Origin: Rhabdornis inornatus
Lineage: Eukaryota; Chordata; Aves; Passeriformes; Rhabdornithidae
NCBI GenBank assembly: GCA_013397075.1
Contig: VWZS01009715.1
Span: 154,848 to 218,847, forward strand
Length of the DNA stretch: 64,000 bases
Direction: 5' to 3'
Shown here: positions 1 to 11,094 of the stretch, in pieces
How the letters are laid out: each line of letters starts with the position of its first letter
Position numbering within the stretch: position 1 is the stretch's first letter
Position numbers and translations under genes: made by a program
Notes under the pieces: generated by a model
What the model saw: only the letters and a program-made list of their open reading frames with translations
Told to the model about the DNA's origin: nothing
The model's database searches: none

Positions 1-734
1 TTTCTGGAAGATATGATGTACTGATGCTGAGGAAGATGGCCCTGCATGTCCTGCACGTGGCATCTAAGTCCCACCAGGATTAGTCCATCACTAGGAATGG
101 TGGCTTGGCCACCTCAGCAGGTTCAAGGACTCCTTAAATTATCTTTTCTCAGACTGGGGAAGATTTTTAAGGAAAGGCTCTCTCTATTTTCAAGCTCCTT
201 CCTTCACTTCTCCCCAGGCACCTGCTCCAGCACAGCGTAGGAAGCAGCACAGATGGTTTTCTCTTCTGACCCAGGGCTGTGCTTCTCCTCCAAGGCCTTC
301 CTGGGCTCCTGTGCAGCCAATGCTTCAGTGCAGACACATCCCCACCACCCAAACCTGGGGGTGTGCTCAGCTCAGAAACCACACAGCAAGAAAGGGAAAG
401 CTTCTGAAAAACTAGAATGACCTTTTTGAAAGGCTTAGATTTAGACACACTGAGGATGAGAGGAAACAGGCAAAAAAAAAAAAAGGTGCTGTGAAAGGAA
501 AAGAACATAAGAAATAGAAAACATTAACTCAGTACAATTCAGGACTGAGGACTGCCATCCATGCTGCATGAGTGACACAAGGAGAAATGTCCTCATAGGA
601 CCAGAATCAGAATCAGTATTCCCACCTTCCAGCAGGAGCTGAACCATGTGATCAGAGGGGTGGGAACACCACAGCCAGGTGTGCACAGAGACACCTGGGT
701 CTGGCTCCACAGCCAGAAGCAAGCCCTGGGGCAG

Positions 735-1143
735 GAGCATCCCTGTGCCGGGCAGGAACATCCCTGTGCCAGGCAGAAGCATCCCTGTGCCAGGCAGGAG
801 CATCCCTGTGCCAGGCAGGAACATCTCTGTGCCAGGCAGGAACATCCCTGTGCCAGGCAGGAATATCCCTGTGCCAGGCAGGAACATCCCTGTGCCAGGC
901 AGGAATATCCCTGTGCCAGGCAGGAACATCCCTGAGCCAGGCAGGAATATCCCTGTGCCAGGCAGGAGCATCCCTGTGCCAGGCAGGAATATCCCTGTGC
1001 CAGGCAGGAACATCTCACTGCCAGGCAGGAGCATCCCTGTGCCAGGCAGGAGCATCCCTCTGCCAGGCAGGAACATCCCTGTGCCAGGTAGGAGCATCCC
1101 TGTGCCAGGCAGGAATATCCCTGTGCCAGGCAGGAGCATCCCT
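735..1143. repeat. 21-bp minisatellite, about 19 copies
   Basis: The unit is close to ATCCCTGTGCCAGGCAGGA plus AC or GC. Copies vary at a few positions (AAC/AGC/AAT). As 21 is a multiple of three and the unit lacks stops in several frames, it produces long repetitive ORFs on both strands that are not genes. Confidence 0.97.
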
Positions 1144-1307
1144 GCACAACCAGCACAACCTCATTCCTGCTGCCATTGCTGCCAGCAGGACAAGGAACAG
1201 CCAGGTAAAGATGCCAGGTCATGGAAATGCCATCCTTCAACACCATTCTGGGAGCTGGAGGGAGCAGCAGGGTCTGCAGGAGCCGTGGCTGAGCCACACT
1301 GCCAGTG

Positions 1308-1353
1308 GTGAGGAAGAGGAGGAGGAGGAGGAGGAGGAGGAGGAGGAAGAGGA
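1308..1353. repeat. GGA/GAG trinucleotide repeat
   Basis: About 14 near-perfect GAG/GGA triplets, a purine tract that could expand or contract. Confidence 0.9.
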
Positions 1354-4300
1354 TGTCCAGGGGAGGCTAAAAGATCCTCATGTTAAAAGATCCTGGTTAA
1401 AAGATCCTGTGTGCTGGAGACCATGAAGTTCTGGGGCTGAAGGGGTGGGGAATCTCTCCCAGTTTATATTTAGCAGCTGAGAAACTGTGGAAGCTTTGCT
1501 AAGAAAAGGTGAAGCAAAAGCAAATTAAGCAGCAACAAGGCTTAGTTGTTACCTCCTGCTATGCTGTGATGTTTCCATGTCCAATCAGAAAAGCCCTGTT
1601 CTCATATCACACCAAACTGAGCAAAAATTGGGGAACATAAAAGCCTGCTCCACCATACATGAATTCACGTCTATGGCAAGAAATGTAATAAAAGATTCTC
1701 AACACCCACTCTTTTGGATTCAACCACAATGTGGGAGTTGAGAAAATCTAGTTTCTTGCATTTCTAACATATAGGAGCTTCAATGTACTTTTAGTTTTCT
1801 CCTTTTCCCAGTTTCAGCCACTCTTCCCTTACCAAAGAGAGCAGTACAGCTGTTTGCACACCAGCACCAGGGCACACTTGCAGCTGGGCAGGAAAAGGCA
1901 CATTTAGCATCTGCCACCAGGAAACATCTTCCCAGCAAAAACCAGACAGAGCCCATTCAGCACAAAAGATTTCCAAAACCCAATAAAAATAACACAGACA
2001 TCAGTAGCTTTCCCATCATCATTCAGTACCATGCAAACACTGATTTTTCAAAGAGAAATTCCAGCACAAAGTAACTCCTGGGTGATATTTCAGCAGAAAA
2101 TCCTGGGGCCCCACTACCTGCCTAGGAAACCTGGAATGAAGTTCACCGAGGACACTGGAACAACTTCTTTCACAGCTAATACAGCCAGGAAACTAAACTG
2201 GAAATGCAGCCAGGTTCCCTCAATGGCATCACCTGGAAACTCTACTGTAAAGCAAGGGAAAATAAACACATTTTTTCCTGAAGTGAAAGTGGAAATGCCT
2301 GATCCTGGCATTCCCCCACTGAGCAAAACCACATTTCTAAATCCAGCTCGGGATATTCCTGCAGCAGGAGCAGGGCTGTGCAATGGGAAGTGAGATGGGG
2401 AGGACATTGCTGGTGCTCGCTGGCTCCTCAGCCCCCAGCCCCTGCACAAACATCCCCAGAGCAGCAGGACAACTGTGCTGTGTGCTGGGTCCCAGGGAAC
2501 AGCTCTGCCCCGGGCCATCCTGACCCAGCTCTGCTCCAAAACCAAAAAGGGGTTCAGGAAACAAGGCAGCCCCAGCCAGCACTCCTCACACCCCGGCTCC
2601 TCTGCCCACCGATTTTCCAATGGCCTCGCATTTCCCTCGGCTAGGGAAGCTGCAGGCTGAGCTGGGTGAGGCTGGGGCAGCAGAGCAGGCAGAGGAGGGA
2701 CCTGCCCTGTGCTCAGCACGTGTCCCCAAAGCAGCACTGTCACAGCCACACGTGGCACTCCATGCATCTCTGGGTCTCCAAGCATCCCCCAGGTCCGGGG
2801 TGAAGAGAGTGCTTTGGAAAACTCTTCCCCTCACCATGCTTTACACTTCACTTGTTCCGTCCCACACAGCCCTGCTGTCACTTCACTTTTGTCCTGGTAC
2901 ATGAATGATAAGCTGATTAAACTGGTTGTAGCAAGTGTGATGTAGGGAGGGGAAGCACATCCCACATACTACTGACTGCTCCCAGACTACTACTGCTCTC
3001 TGGCCCACCCTGAGGGTCTGGGCTGAGGCAAGCTCAGAGCTTTTGGAGGCTGCTGTGCTTCTGCCATGCTCTGAGGGAGCACAAGCCATTCGAGAGATGA
3101 GAAAGGCCATAAAAGGCTTGGGATTTTTACAGGCTTCTATCTCAGATACGGGCGGATGACCTTCTACCAGAAACAACCAACAAGTTTCCAGTACTGCTGC
3201 ATGTAGGGAAATGGTTAAAACACGGTCCCAGATTAGGCTGAATGCTCAGAAATCAGCAATAAGGGGGAAAACCTTCTGATTTATTTTTTATCTCATGATT
3301 TGGAGAACCTTACTCAACTTTGTCTCTTTCTCAGTATTTTATTTTAAGAACCTGTGTAGATGCCAAATCATGGGTCTGGACCCCGCAGCTACAACCACAC
3401 AAGTGTGCCTTTGTGGGGATATTTTGGCTCTGTATGACTATTACACAAAGGTCATCTGCCAAAAGCTGGTTAGGAGACTGGACTCATGCTCAGAAGAAAC
3501 CCAGTGCCTGCTTTCACCTGGTTCCCATGGCACAGCTCAGAGCAAACGGGCACCATCTGTGTCCCCATCCCGTCAGCAGCTCCTGCTCCAGCAGCGTGGG
3601 TGTTCCATGCTGACAGCAGCACACGGAGCGTTTCACCACATCCATCCAAGCAGCATCCTGTGCTAACTGACCATGGCCACCCCTGCCTACATTTATCTGC
3701 CCCATTTTAGGGTGCAGGGAAACGAGCAGGGGCAGGTGGGCAGGGCAGGAGGTGCTGCTGGCACCACCTCAGAGGGGCACGGACACACACAGCTCCTGGG
3801 AAGCAGGTGACACGTTGGCAGAGTCCTCACCTACCCCCTGACAAATTCTTCCTGCACCCCCAGTTGTGCCTTTCAAAGGTGTCAAGAAAGCTGGCACTAC
3901 ACGGGAAGGTTTTTTTGGGTCAGTGTGTCTTTTTTGTGCCCAGCACCAGCTCCACGCACTCCACCAGCTGCAGACAGGTGAGCAGCGATGCCTTTGCCTG
4001 CTCTCGACTCCCGACAAGGAGTGCATCCTCTGGAGAGGCTGGAGTCACCCCAGGGGCCACTTCCCTCCTGCTTTAGGAAAGACCTCACTGTAAAAATACC
4101 TCTCACTGTCCACAGGAAAACAGGAAAACAAGGAAAAAGTGAGGGCTCCACACAACTTCAGAGCAGATCGCTGTCCATCAAAGGAAACATCGCTGAGGCA
4201 GCTACGGCCGAGATACGGGATCAGATTGCGTTCGGATCTCACGCTCAGGGAGTGCAGCCACAGAACCACAGGCAGCACAGTACAGCGCTCCATTCCCGGC

Positions 4301-4439
4301 ACAAGCCGGCATTCCGAGCTGTTCCAGGGACACGGCAGGGATGGCGAGGTGTCTGACAGAGATGCACACCTCACACACATCTCCTGCTTCCCTGTTTCTG
4401 ACCCTGGGCAGGGCAGTCAGGGCCAGCAGGCTGAGAGAC
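1354..4439. other. Non-coding sequence, nothing recognised
   Basis: No exon with good splice sites, no RNA gene and no transposon was recognised. If the start exon at 4921-4975 is real, this is its first intron. ORFs at 2.1-2.8 kb overlap on both strands and lack domain content. Confidence 0.6.
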
Positions 4440-4776
4440 AACTTCCAGGGAAGAGTTCCTTAGTTCTGGCCACGGGAACCCGCGCTGGGGCTCGCACGGC
4501 GAAAAATTCCCCCGTGACCGGGAGCACCTCCTGCGCTCACCCCGCACCTTGAGCCACGGTGACACGTCGGGGGATGTCACAGCGCGGGGGACGCGGCTGC
4601 TCCCGGAAACCTGGACCCGTTCCGCACCCCTGGTGCCGTCCATTCGATAAACAACACAACAGCAGCACAGCAGCTCCAATCCTCGGCCAGCCGAACCCTC
4701 CCGAGGCTTCCGCGGGCGGCGGGACCGGAGCGCGCACAACGCGCCCGGCACCGGCACCGGGAGGGATGGGGCCCCT

Positions 4777-4842
4777 GCGGGCACACCTGCGGGCACACCT
4801 GCGGGCACACCTGCGAGCACACCTGCGAGCACACCTGCGGGC
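4777..4842. repeat. 12-bp minisatellite (GGGCACACCTGC), copy A
   Basis: Five or more head-to-tail units, some with GAGC in place of GGGC. Each contains CACCTG (CAGGTG on the other strand), an E-box core, at 4784, 4796, 4808, 4820 and 4832. On the minus strand it lies about 80-140 nt inside the intron after the start exon. Confidence 0.95.
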
Positions 4843-4920
4843 TGTGCCGCTGCCCCCAGGGTGCCCGGGGAAAGCCGCTGTCCCCCCGCCCGGAGCCCCG
4901 CCAGCCCGGCCCGCACTCAC

Positions 4921-4975
4921 CGGCGGCGGCTTCCAGCAGCGCGGCGGAGCGGAGCAGGCGGTAATAGCGCTCCAT
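4921..4975 (-). CDS. First coding exon of an unidentified minus-strand gene (possibly MCF2), copy A
   Basis: An ATG at 4975-4973 opens 18 codons, MERYYRLLRSAALLEAAA, plus one base, ending in a textbook donor CCG|GTGAGT. GC-rich, CpG-rich sequence surrounds it, as for a housekeeping promoter and first exon. In mammals the gene after ATP11C on the same strand is MCF2, a Dbl-family Rho guanine nucleotide exchange factor, so an MCF2 start exon is the leading guess. I do not recognise these residues from any protein. No second exon is identifiable in the 4.4 kb downstream. The same exon recurs at 5673-5727. Confidence 0.6.
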
Positions 4976-5040
4976 GTCCCCGGCAGAGGTGCCACCACCC
5001 GGCGGGGGCCCGCCCGGGGCCGGGGCCGTGGCCAGGGCCN

Positions 5041-5215
5041 TACCACCCCGGTACAGCTCTGCCCGCCTCGCACCGCTCCGGTACAGCCCTGGTACCTCCC
5101 CGGTACCGCCCCGGTACCGCTCTGCCCGCCCCGCACCGCTCCGGTACAGCCCCGGTACCGCCCTGGTACAGCCCTGGCACCTCCCCGGTACCACCCCGGT
5201 ACAGCTCTGCCCGCC
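5041..5215. repeat. GC-rich array of CCGGTAC units
   Basis: Short units of about 10-12 bp built on CCCGGTACCGC and CCTGGTACAGC, running to the gap. The array resumes at 5981-6120 with the same phrase CCCTGGCACCTCCCCGGTA, so one array has been split or copied by the assembly. Confidence 0.9.
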
Positions 5216-5519
5216 NNNNNNNNNNNNNNNNNNNNNNNNNNNNNNNNNNNNNNNNNNNNNNNNNNNNNNNNNNNNNNNNNNNNNNNNNNNNNNNNNNNNN
5301 NNNNNNNNNNNNNNNNNNNNNNNNNNNNNNNNNNNNNNNNNNNNNNNNNNNNNNNNNNNNNNNNNNNNNNNNNNNNNNNNNNNNNNNNNNNNNNNNNNNN
5401 NNNNNNNNNNNNNNNNNNNNNNNNNNNNNNNNNNNNNNNNNNNNNNNNNNNNNNNNNNNNNNNNNNNNNNNNNNNNNNNNNNNNNNNNNNNNNNNNNNNN
5501 NNNNNNNNNNNNNNNNNNN
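5216..5519. other. Assembly gap (304 N)
   Basis: A run of N flanked on one side by the GGTACC-type array and on the other by the 12-bp array, both GC-rich repeats that are hard to sequence. Confidence 0.99.
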
Positions 5520-5523
5520 AGCA

Positions 5524-5596
5524 CCCCTGCGGGCACACCTGCGGGCACACCTGCGGGCACACCTGCGGGCACACCTGCGAGCACACCTGCGGGCTG
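5524..5596. repeat. 12-bp minisatellite (GGGCACACCTGC), copy B
   Basis: The same 12-bp unit beside the second exon copy, with CACCTG cores at 5536, 5548, 5560, 5572 and 5584. The GGGC/GAGC pattern differs from copy A, as expected for two alleles or a repeat collapse. Confidence 0.95.
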
Positions 5597-5672
5597 TGCC
5601 GCTGCCCCCAGGGTGCCCGGGGAAAGCCGCTGTCCCCCCGCCCGGAGCCCCGCCAGCCCGGCCCGCACTCAC

Positions 5673-5727
5673 CGGCGGCGGCTTCCAGCAGCGCGGCGGA
5701 GCGGAGCAGGCGGTAATAGCGCTCCAT
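5673..5727 (-). CDS. First coding exon of an unidentified minus-strand gene, copy B
   Basis: This encodes the same 18 codons with the same GTGAGT donor as the exon at 4921-4975, inside about 270 bp of matching flank. The two copies sit either side of the N gap and are most likely one exon assembled twice. Copy B is joined to the GC-rich leader and pyrimidine tract that may be the true upstream sequence. Confidence 0.55.
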
Positions 5728-5805
5728 GTCCCCGGCAGAGGTGCCACCACCCGGCGGGGGCCCGCCCGGGGCCGGGGCCGTGGCCAGGNCCGTCGCCCCC
5801 GGCCG

Positions 5806-6545
5806 CGGGAATTCTTTCCCTTTTTTTTTCTAGCCCCTTCACCCGCTTTTTCCATCCTGGTTTGTTTGGTTTTGTTTGTTTCCTTTTTTTCTGGTTTTCT
5901 TTTCCCTCTTCCCCCGTGATTCTTTCCCTCCTCCCTTTTTCCTCTTTACCCCCTTTTTTCCCCTCTTTATTAATTTTTCNCCCTGGCACCTCCCCGGTAC
6001 CACCCCGGTACCGCTCTGCCCGCCCTGGTACAGCCCTGGTACAGCCCCGGTATCGCTCTGCACCGCCCCGGTAAAGCCCCGGTACCCCCCGGTACCGCCC
6101 CGCACAGCCCCGGCTCGGCCCCGGCTCGGTCCCGCACNTTGTTTGGTTTTGTTTGTTTCCTTTTTTTCTGGTTTTCTTTTCCCTCTTCCCCCGTGATTCT
6201 TTCCCTCCTCCCTTTTTCCTCTTTACCCCTTTTCCCCTCTTTATTAATTTTTCTCTTTCCTCCCTTTTTTCCTATTTCTTTAGTTTATTCCCTTCCCCAC
6301 CTTTCTCCTCCCTTTCCCCCTCTTTATTCCCTTTTTCTTTTTCCCCTTCCCCCTTTTTTCCTTTCCCCTATTTTTTCCTCTTTTGCCGCTTATTAGGTTT
6401 TTTCCATTATTTCTTTCTATTCCCCCTTTTGCTTTTTTTCCTCCTTTCCCCCCCTTTTTCCTTCCTCCCCCATTTTCCCTTTCCTTTCCCTACGCTTTTA
6501 TTCCTTTTTTTTTCTTTAATTTACCACTATACCCCGTGCCCCCCA
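5806..6545. repeat. Long pyrimidine (C/T) tract
   Basis: Apart from the GGTACC block at 5981-6137, this stretch is almost pure T and C on the plus strand, such as CCCTTTTTTCCC phrases. The segment at 5862-5979 is repeated with small length changes at 6139-6253 after a single N. It lies upstream of the minus-strand start exon. Confidence 0.9.
5981..6120. repeat. GC-rich array of CCGGTAC units, second block
   Basis: This is a continuation or copy of the array at 5041-5215, bounded by single Ns at 5980 and 6138. Confidence 0.9.
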
Positions 6546-7509
6546 GCAAACCACCCTGCAGCTGCATTTACTCCCTGCCTTGGTGCCTACAGCACTTCTG
6601 TAGGAAAAAAATATTTTAGAAAAGCATTTCCACCCTCTGCAAGCAGCATTCTAGCAAATTCCTTGAACGATTTATGAGAAATACATTAAACCACACTGCA
6701 GCCAGTGCTGGCCAGAGCTCCAAGCACAGCACTGGGCTGACCCATCATTCTCAGTTTTCCTGATGCTGAGGTTCAAACGATGCCAGCTCATTCTCAACAG
6801 GAGCCTGAGCTGCCCAGGAAGGCAGCATGGAGAAGTAGATGTTCCTGTTTTTCCAAAACAACTTTTAATTATGCTCTTCACTGTAATAGCAGCCTTTTCC
6901 CAGCACTTCAGCAGTCAGGGCTGTTAATTAAAGAGCCAGGCTCTAACAGTGGTAATATAAAACCCAGCATCTTTTGGTAGGCCCTTCTTACACGGATACA
7001 GAATTTTTCAAGGAAAAACAACCCGTTCAGTCAGTGCTCCTTGCTTGTGACACAGCAGGTTCTCACTACCGAACAGTTTGGATAAATGATTTTCTGTCTG
7101 GTCTGGTCATGAAGCAATTTTTGTGTGACAGGGAGAGCTCCTGTGCAGTTACTCATTAAAAAATCAGTCTGATAAGCAAGGTTACAAGTCAGGAAAGAGC
7201 CTTGCCATGCTCCTGCTGAATTCCTATTGCAGGAATGCAGGAATCCTAAACTGCTCATGCAGAAATGGACACATCCAAGTGCTCAAAGTCTGTTTTGTTC
7301 TAGCTCTGTGCAGGGGATGCTCTGCTGTAGCTGGGGCTCATCCCCACTGTCACACACCTACTCCTGACACAGGATTTTGGGAAAATGAAGCTACCCAGTA
7401 GAAGATGCAGCTGTCACCCCAAGGTTTCACAATCAATCCATTTCTTGCTCTTTGAACAGAAGGCAAAGCCATTAAGACAGGATCAGGATCAGGTCCCTGC
7501 AGCCAACAC
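6472..7509. repeat. Direct duplication, copy 1 (1,038 bp)
   Basis: This matches 7511-8548 at a constant offset of 1,039 with, by eye, about two base differences (near 7208 and 7211). The copies are separated by one N at 7510, which suggests overlapping contig ends or two haplotypes placed in series. Confidence 0.97.
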
Positions 7510-7510
7510 N

Positions 7511-8548
7511 ATTTTCCCTTTCCTTTCCCTACGCTTTTATTCCTTTTTTTTTCTTTAATTTACCACTATACCCCGTGCCCCCCAGCAAACCACCCTGCAG
7601 CTGCATTTACTCCCTGCCTTGGTGCCTACAGCACTTCTGTAGGAAAAAAATATTTTAGAAAAGCATTTCCACCCTCTGCAAGCAGCATTCTAGCAAATTC
7701 CTTGAACGATTTATGAGAAATACATTAAACCACACTGCAGCCAGTGCTGGCCAGAGCTCCAAGCACAGCACTGGGCTGACCCATCATTCTCAGTTTTCCT
7801 GATGCTGAGGTTCAAACGATGCCAGCTCATTCTCAACAGGAGCCTGAGCTGCCCAGGAAGGCAGCATGGAGAAGTAGATGTTCCTGTTTTTCCAAAACAA
7901 CTTTTAATTATGCTCTTCACTGTAATAGCAGCCTTTTCCCAGCACTTCAGCAGTCAGGGCTGTTAATTAAAGAGCCAGGCTCTAACAGTGGTAATATAAA
8001 ACCCAGCATCTTTTGGTAGGCCCTTCTTACACGGATACAGAATTTTTCAAGGAAAAACAACCCGTTCAGTCAGTGCTCCTTGCTTGTGACACAGCAGGTT
8101 CTCACTACCGAACAGTTTGGATAAATGATTTTCTGTCTGGTCTGGTCATGAAGCAATTTTTGTGTGACAGGGAGAGCTCCTGTGCAGTTACTCATTAAAA
8201 AATCAGTCTGATAAGCAAGGTTACAAGTCAGGAAAGAGCCTTGCCGTGTTCCTGCTGAATTCCTATTGCAGGAATGCAGGAATCCTAAACTGCTCATGCA
8301 GAAATGGACACATCCAAGTGCTCAAAGTCTGTTTTGTTCTAGCTCTGTGCAGGGGATGCTCTGCTGTAGCTGGGGCTCATCCCCACTGTCACACACCTAC
8401 TCCTGACACAGGATTTTGGGAAAATGAAGCTACCCAGTAGAAGATGCAGCTGTCACCCCAAGGTTTCACAATCAATCCATTTCTTGCTCTTTGAACAGAA
8501 GGCAAAGCCATTAAGACAGGATCAGGATCAGGTCCCTGCAGCCAACAC
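7511..8548. repeat. Direct duplication, copy 2 (1,038 bp)
   Basis: The second copy, continuous with unique sequence after 8548. The small ORFs in it (for example 8070-8297) are the same as those in copy 1 and show no coding character. Confidence 0.97.
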
Positions 8549-11069
8549 ACCCTGCTCAAGGCGGGCTGGGCTGGGGCACGGCCCTGGATGCTGCAGGAAT
8601 CCTGCACATCCTAAAACTGCATCTCCTGCAGTCAGTGCAGCTGACACAATCCAGCCCCAGCCAGCTCACAGCGTGGATGGAAAAGCTGTGTGCACTCAGA
8701 CTGGGGGGGAATTGCTCAAGGCTTTTCCTTATGGCCACTAAAACTCATGGCTTGGACCCCTGGCTGCTCCAGACCCTCCTTTGGGGCATTTCAGTACGAG
8801 TGGGAATCCACTATCCCAGCAAGGCATTCCCACATTTCACACTGCCAGGAGCTCCCTGGGCATGGCCAGCTCCTCCAGAGCTCAGTGCTGCTCCCTGCCT
8901 GCCCAGGACTGAGAGAGAAGGAGCAAGGAGACATTAAAAAGGAAACAATGACAGCCAGAATCATGACTGCTTCTTTTTCAGGGATTTCCTGTCCAGGCCC
9001 CATAGCAATGCTCAGCACTCTGAGGGTGGCACATACAAATTTGTGTGTGAGGGGCCAGAGCCTTTCAAAGCTGTGGAAAATCTTGACAGCACCTGCAGCA
9101 CCTGTGTGCAGAGATTTCTTTCATGTGGGTGCAATGCCTCATCCTTCAATCTAATCTTAGGGAGAAGGTGTAGGAAGAATTCCAACTAATTTCATTAATT
9201 CCAGATCAGGGGCTGAAAAACCCACTCAAATAAAATTCAAAACCTCTCGAATTAAAAAAAAACCCTTTTATTCCCTTTCCCAGATTAGGGCTAGAAGGTT
9301 GGGTTGAGACTGGAGCCATTATTTGGATTTGAGAAATCACCCTTCAAAAATACCTGTTCAGTCAAGTGCTGAGAACTGGAAAAGCAGAGCTGGCTAAACA
9401 CAGGTTAGAGTCAAAGTGATGTCCAAGGGAATTGCTCACCTCTGGAGCAAGCACAGCGACAGCAAACTGCTTGTGCAGAGGAGTCATTAACCTCGGCTTG
9501 CTTTCCATGAGCAGGGATTTTAGGAGGATTTCTTGTGCAGGGAGCAGCATTGCCCTCATTCCAGGGGTGCTGCCCAGTGTGGGTCTTTCCAAGGTGCAGC
9601 AGACCCTCCACAGCCTGGCAGAAATCCTGGCCCCACTGAAGCCAGCCACACCTGCACAGATTTCATCAGGAGGATTTTATGTCTCCTTCTTGGATGTGAA
9701 AAATCCCAAACCCAAATCCACTCTGTTCTCCCACTCCTTCCCCTGTCGGTCAGACCTGTCCTATTGTTGTTACAGCTCCTGGTTTTGGACAGGAACTCCC
9801 ACGGGTGCACACACACACCCCCACCCTTTCTCCAGGCCACTGTGTATTTTCCAGCTTAGCAGGTTGTCCCCAGACGTGTGAGAATTTACAAGCAGAGCCC
9901 AATCCCAGCAGTGAGAACACTGTGGATGCATGTCCTGCAACAGCTGCAGGGGACAGCGAGGGACAGGGACACCCTGACCTTCAGAAAACTGCTGTCCTTG
10001 TTAAAAATCACCTTAGAACCCGACACTGCTCCTCCTTGCTGACAAGAAGGGCCACACTGCTGTTTGAAATGCTAATTTTGGTGCTTTCTGAAATACTGGG
10101 TGACCCGTGGGCAGCTCCCATCGCTCACAGTTACAGCTTTGACCCTGCCAGCCTGGGCAGCCAGCTCAGAGGAAAACCCTGCCCAGCTCTGGAGATGATT
10201 TTCACCATCACTCCCTGGTGCTGTTAGGATTCTCAAAGCGTGTGTCAGGTTCCCAATAGCACGAGCAGCTTTGGAAAGGTTAGTTTGTTTTAAATAGCTC
10301 AGCCATCTGTCCTGCGGTGCCTGACGGGAGCTGCAGGGATCACAGCAGCCAAAACAGAATTTTTCAAACTGTCAGTTTCTCATTACAAACAGTTCAGTTT
10401 CAAACAGACTTGTGTCCTTAAAAAGAAAGTTAATTCTGTGTATTTTTCTTGTGCATTACACAAACACTGCCAGTCGAGCTTTAGCAGTTTCCTTGTGTTG
10501 TTGGAATTTTATCAATGCAAATATTGGGCCTGAACCTCACCAGCACCAGGCACTGTGCAAACCTCATTTGTGTACTTCGAGACTTTGAACTAAGAAATAC
10601 TTATTTATGACAGGCAGCCACAACACAGAACCAAGAACCAAAACAGAGCAGTAAGGAAAACACTTCATGAATGGAAACCAGGCACGTGGATTTTCATTTT
10701 TCTCAGCCACTTCCTAAATGTCAGCTGAAGCCCTGGGTTCACCTATTCTAGAAAGTTAAATCAATTTATTCACTTAATTCACAAGATTCACCTTCTTAAT
10801 TAAACATTCGTTTTGAGGGAAATGAGTTGAGAGCACACAGGCCAGCTATGATACCAGCAATTGCTGATACACTGCTGGAAAAATAAAAATGTATGAGAAG
10901 CAAGCAGTATTTCCTTAGGCAAATGCTGCTCCACATCAGACAACCAAGCATGGCCTTGCAGGCACCCACACCCCAGGGAAAATGCTGATTGTTCCCCTAG
11001 TACTGCCCTGGAAAAGCCCACACAATCCCAGCAGTATCCAAAGAGATGAGACAAACAAATATGTATTAA
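8549..11069. other. Intergenic sequence downstream of ATP11C
   Basis: Unique sequence of 2.5 kb between the inferred ATP11C poly(A) site and the duplicated region. ORFs of up to 154 codons (8690-9154) show no recognisable content and overlap others on both strands. Confidence 0.6.
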
Positions 11070-11088
11070 TCAGAACAACATACCAAAG

Positions 11089-11094
11089 TTTATT
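11089..11094 (-). terminator. Candidate distal poly(A) signal of ATP11C
   Basis: TTTATT on the plus strand is AATAAA on the gene strand. Within about 40 nt downstream comes a T/GT-rich stretch (TTTGTTTGTCTC). It lies inside the AT-rich block at 11060-11450. Confidence 0.5.

Larger units (their letters stand above)
4440..5830. promoter_or_regulatory. CpG-rich promoter region, interrupted by a gap
   Basis: Dense CpG and very high GC content surround the start exon, in contrast with the roughly even base composition elsewhere. GC-box-like GGGCGG/CCGCCC cores occur. There is no clear TATA box. Ns at 5040, 5216-5519 and 5789 break the region, so its real length is unknown. Confidence 0.65.

Noticed and set aside
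441..1311. Overlapping 95-234 codon repetitive ORFs
   Set aside because: They are products of the 21-bp minisatellite in different frames on both strands, with no start or splice context.
4537..6105. Several ORFs of 300-400 codons on both strands
   Set aside because: They run through the N gap and GC-rich repeats. Their length comes from Ns and stop-free repeats.
6472..8548. A real segmental duplication or LTR-like pair
   Set aside because: The near-identity, the lone N at the junction and the lack of LTR ends or target-site duplications favour an assembly artefact.
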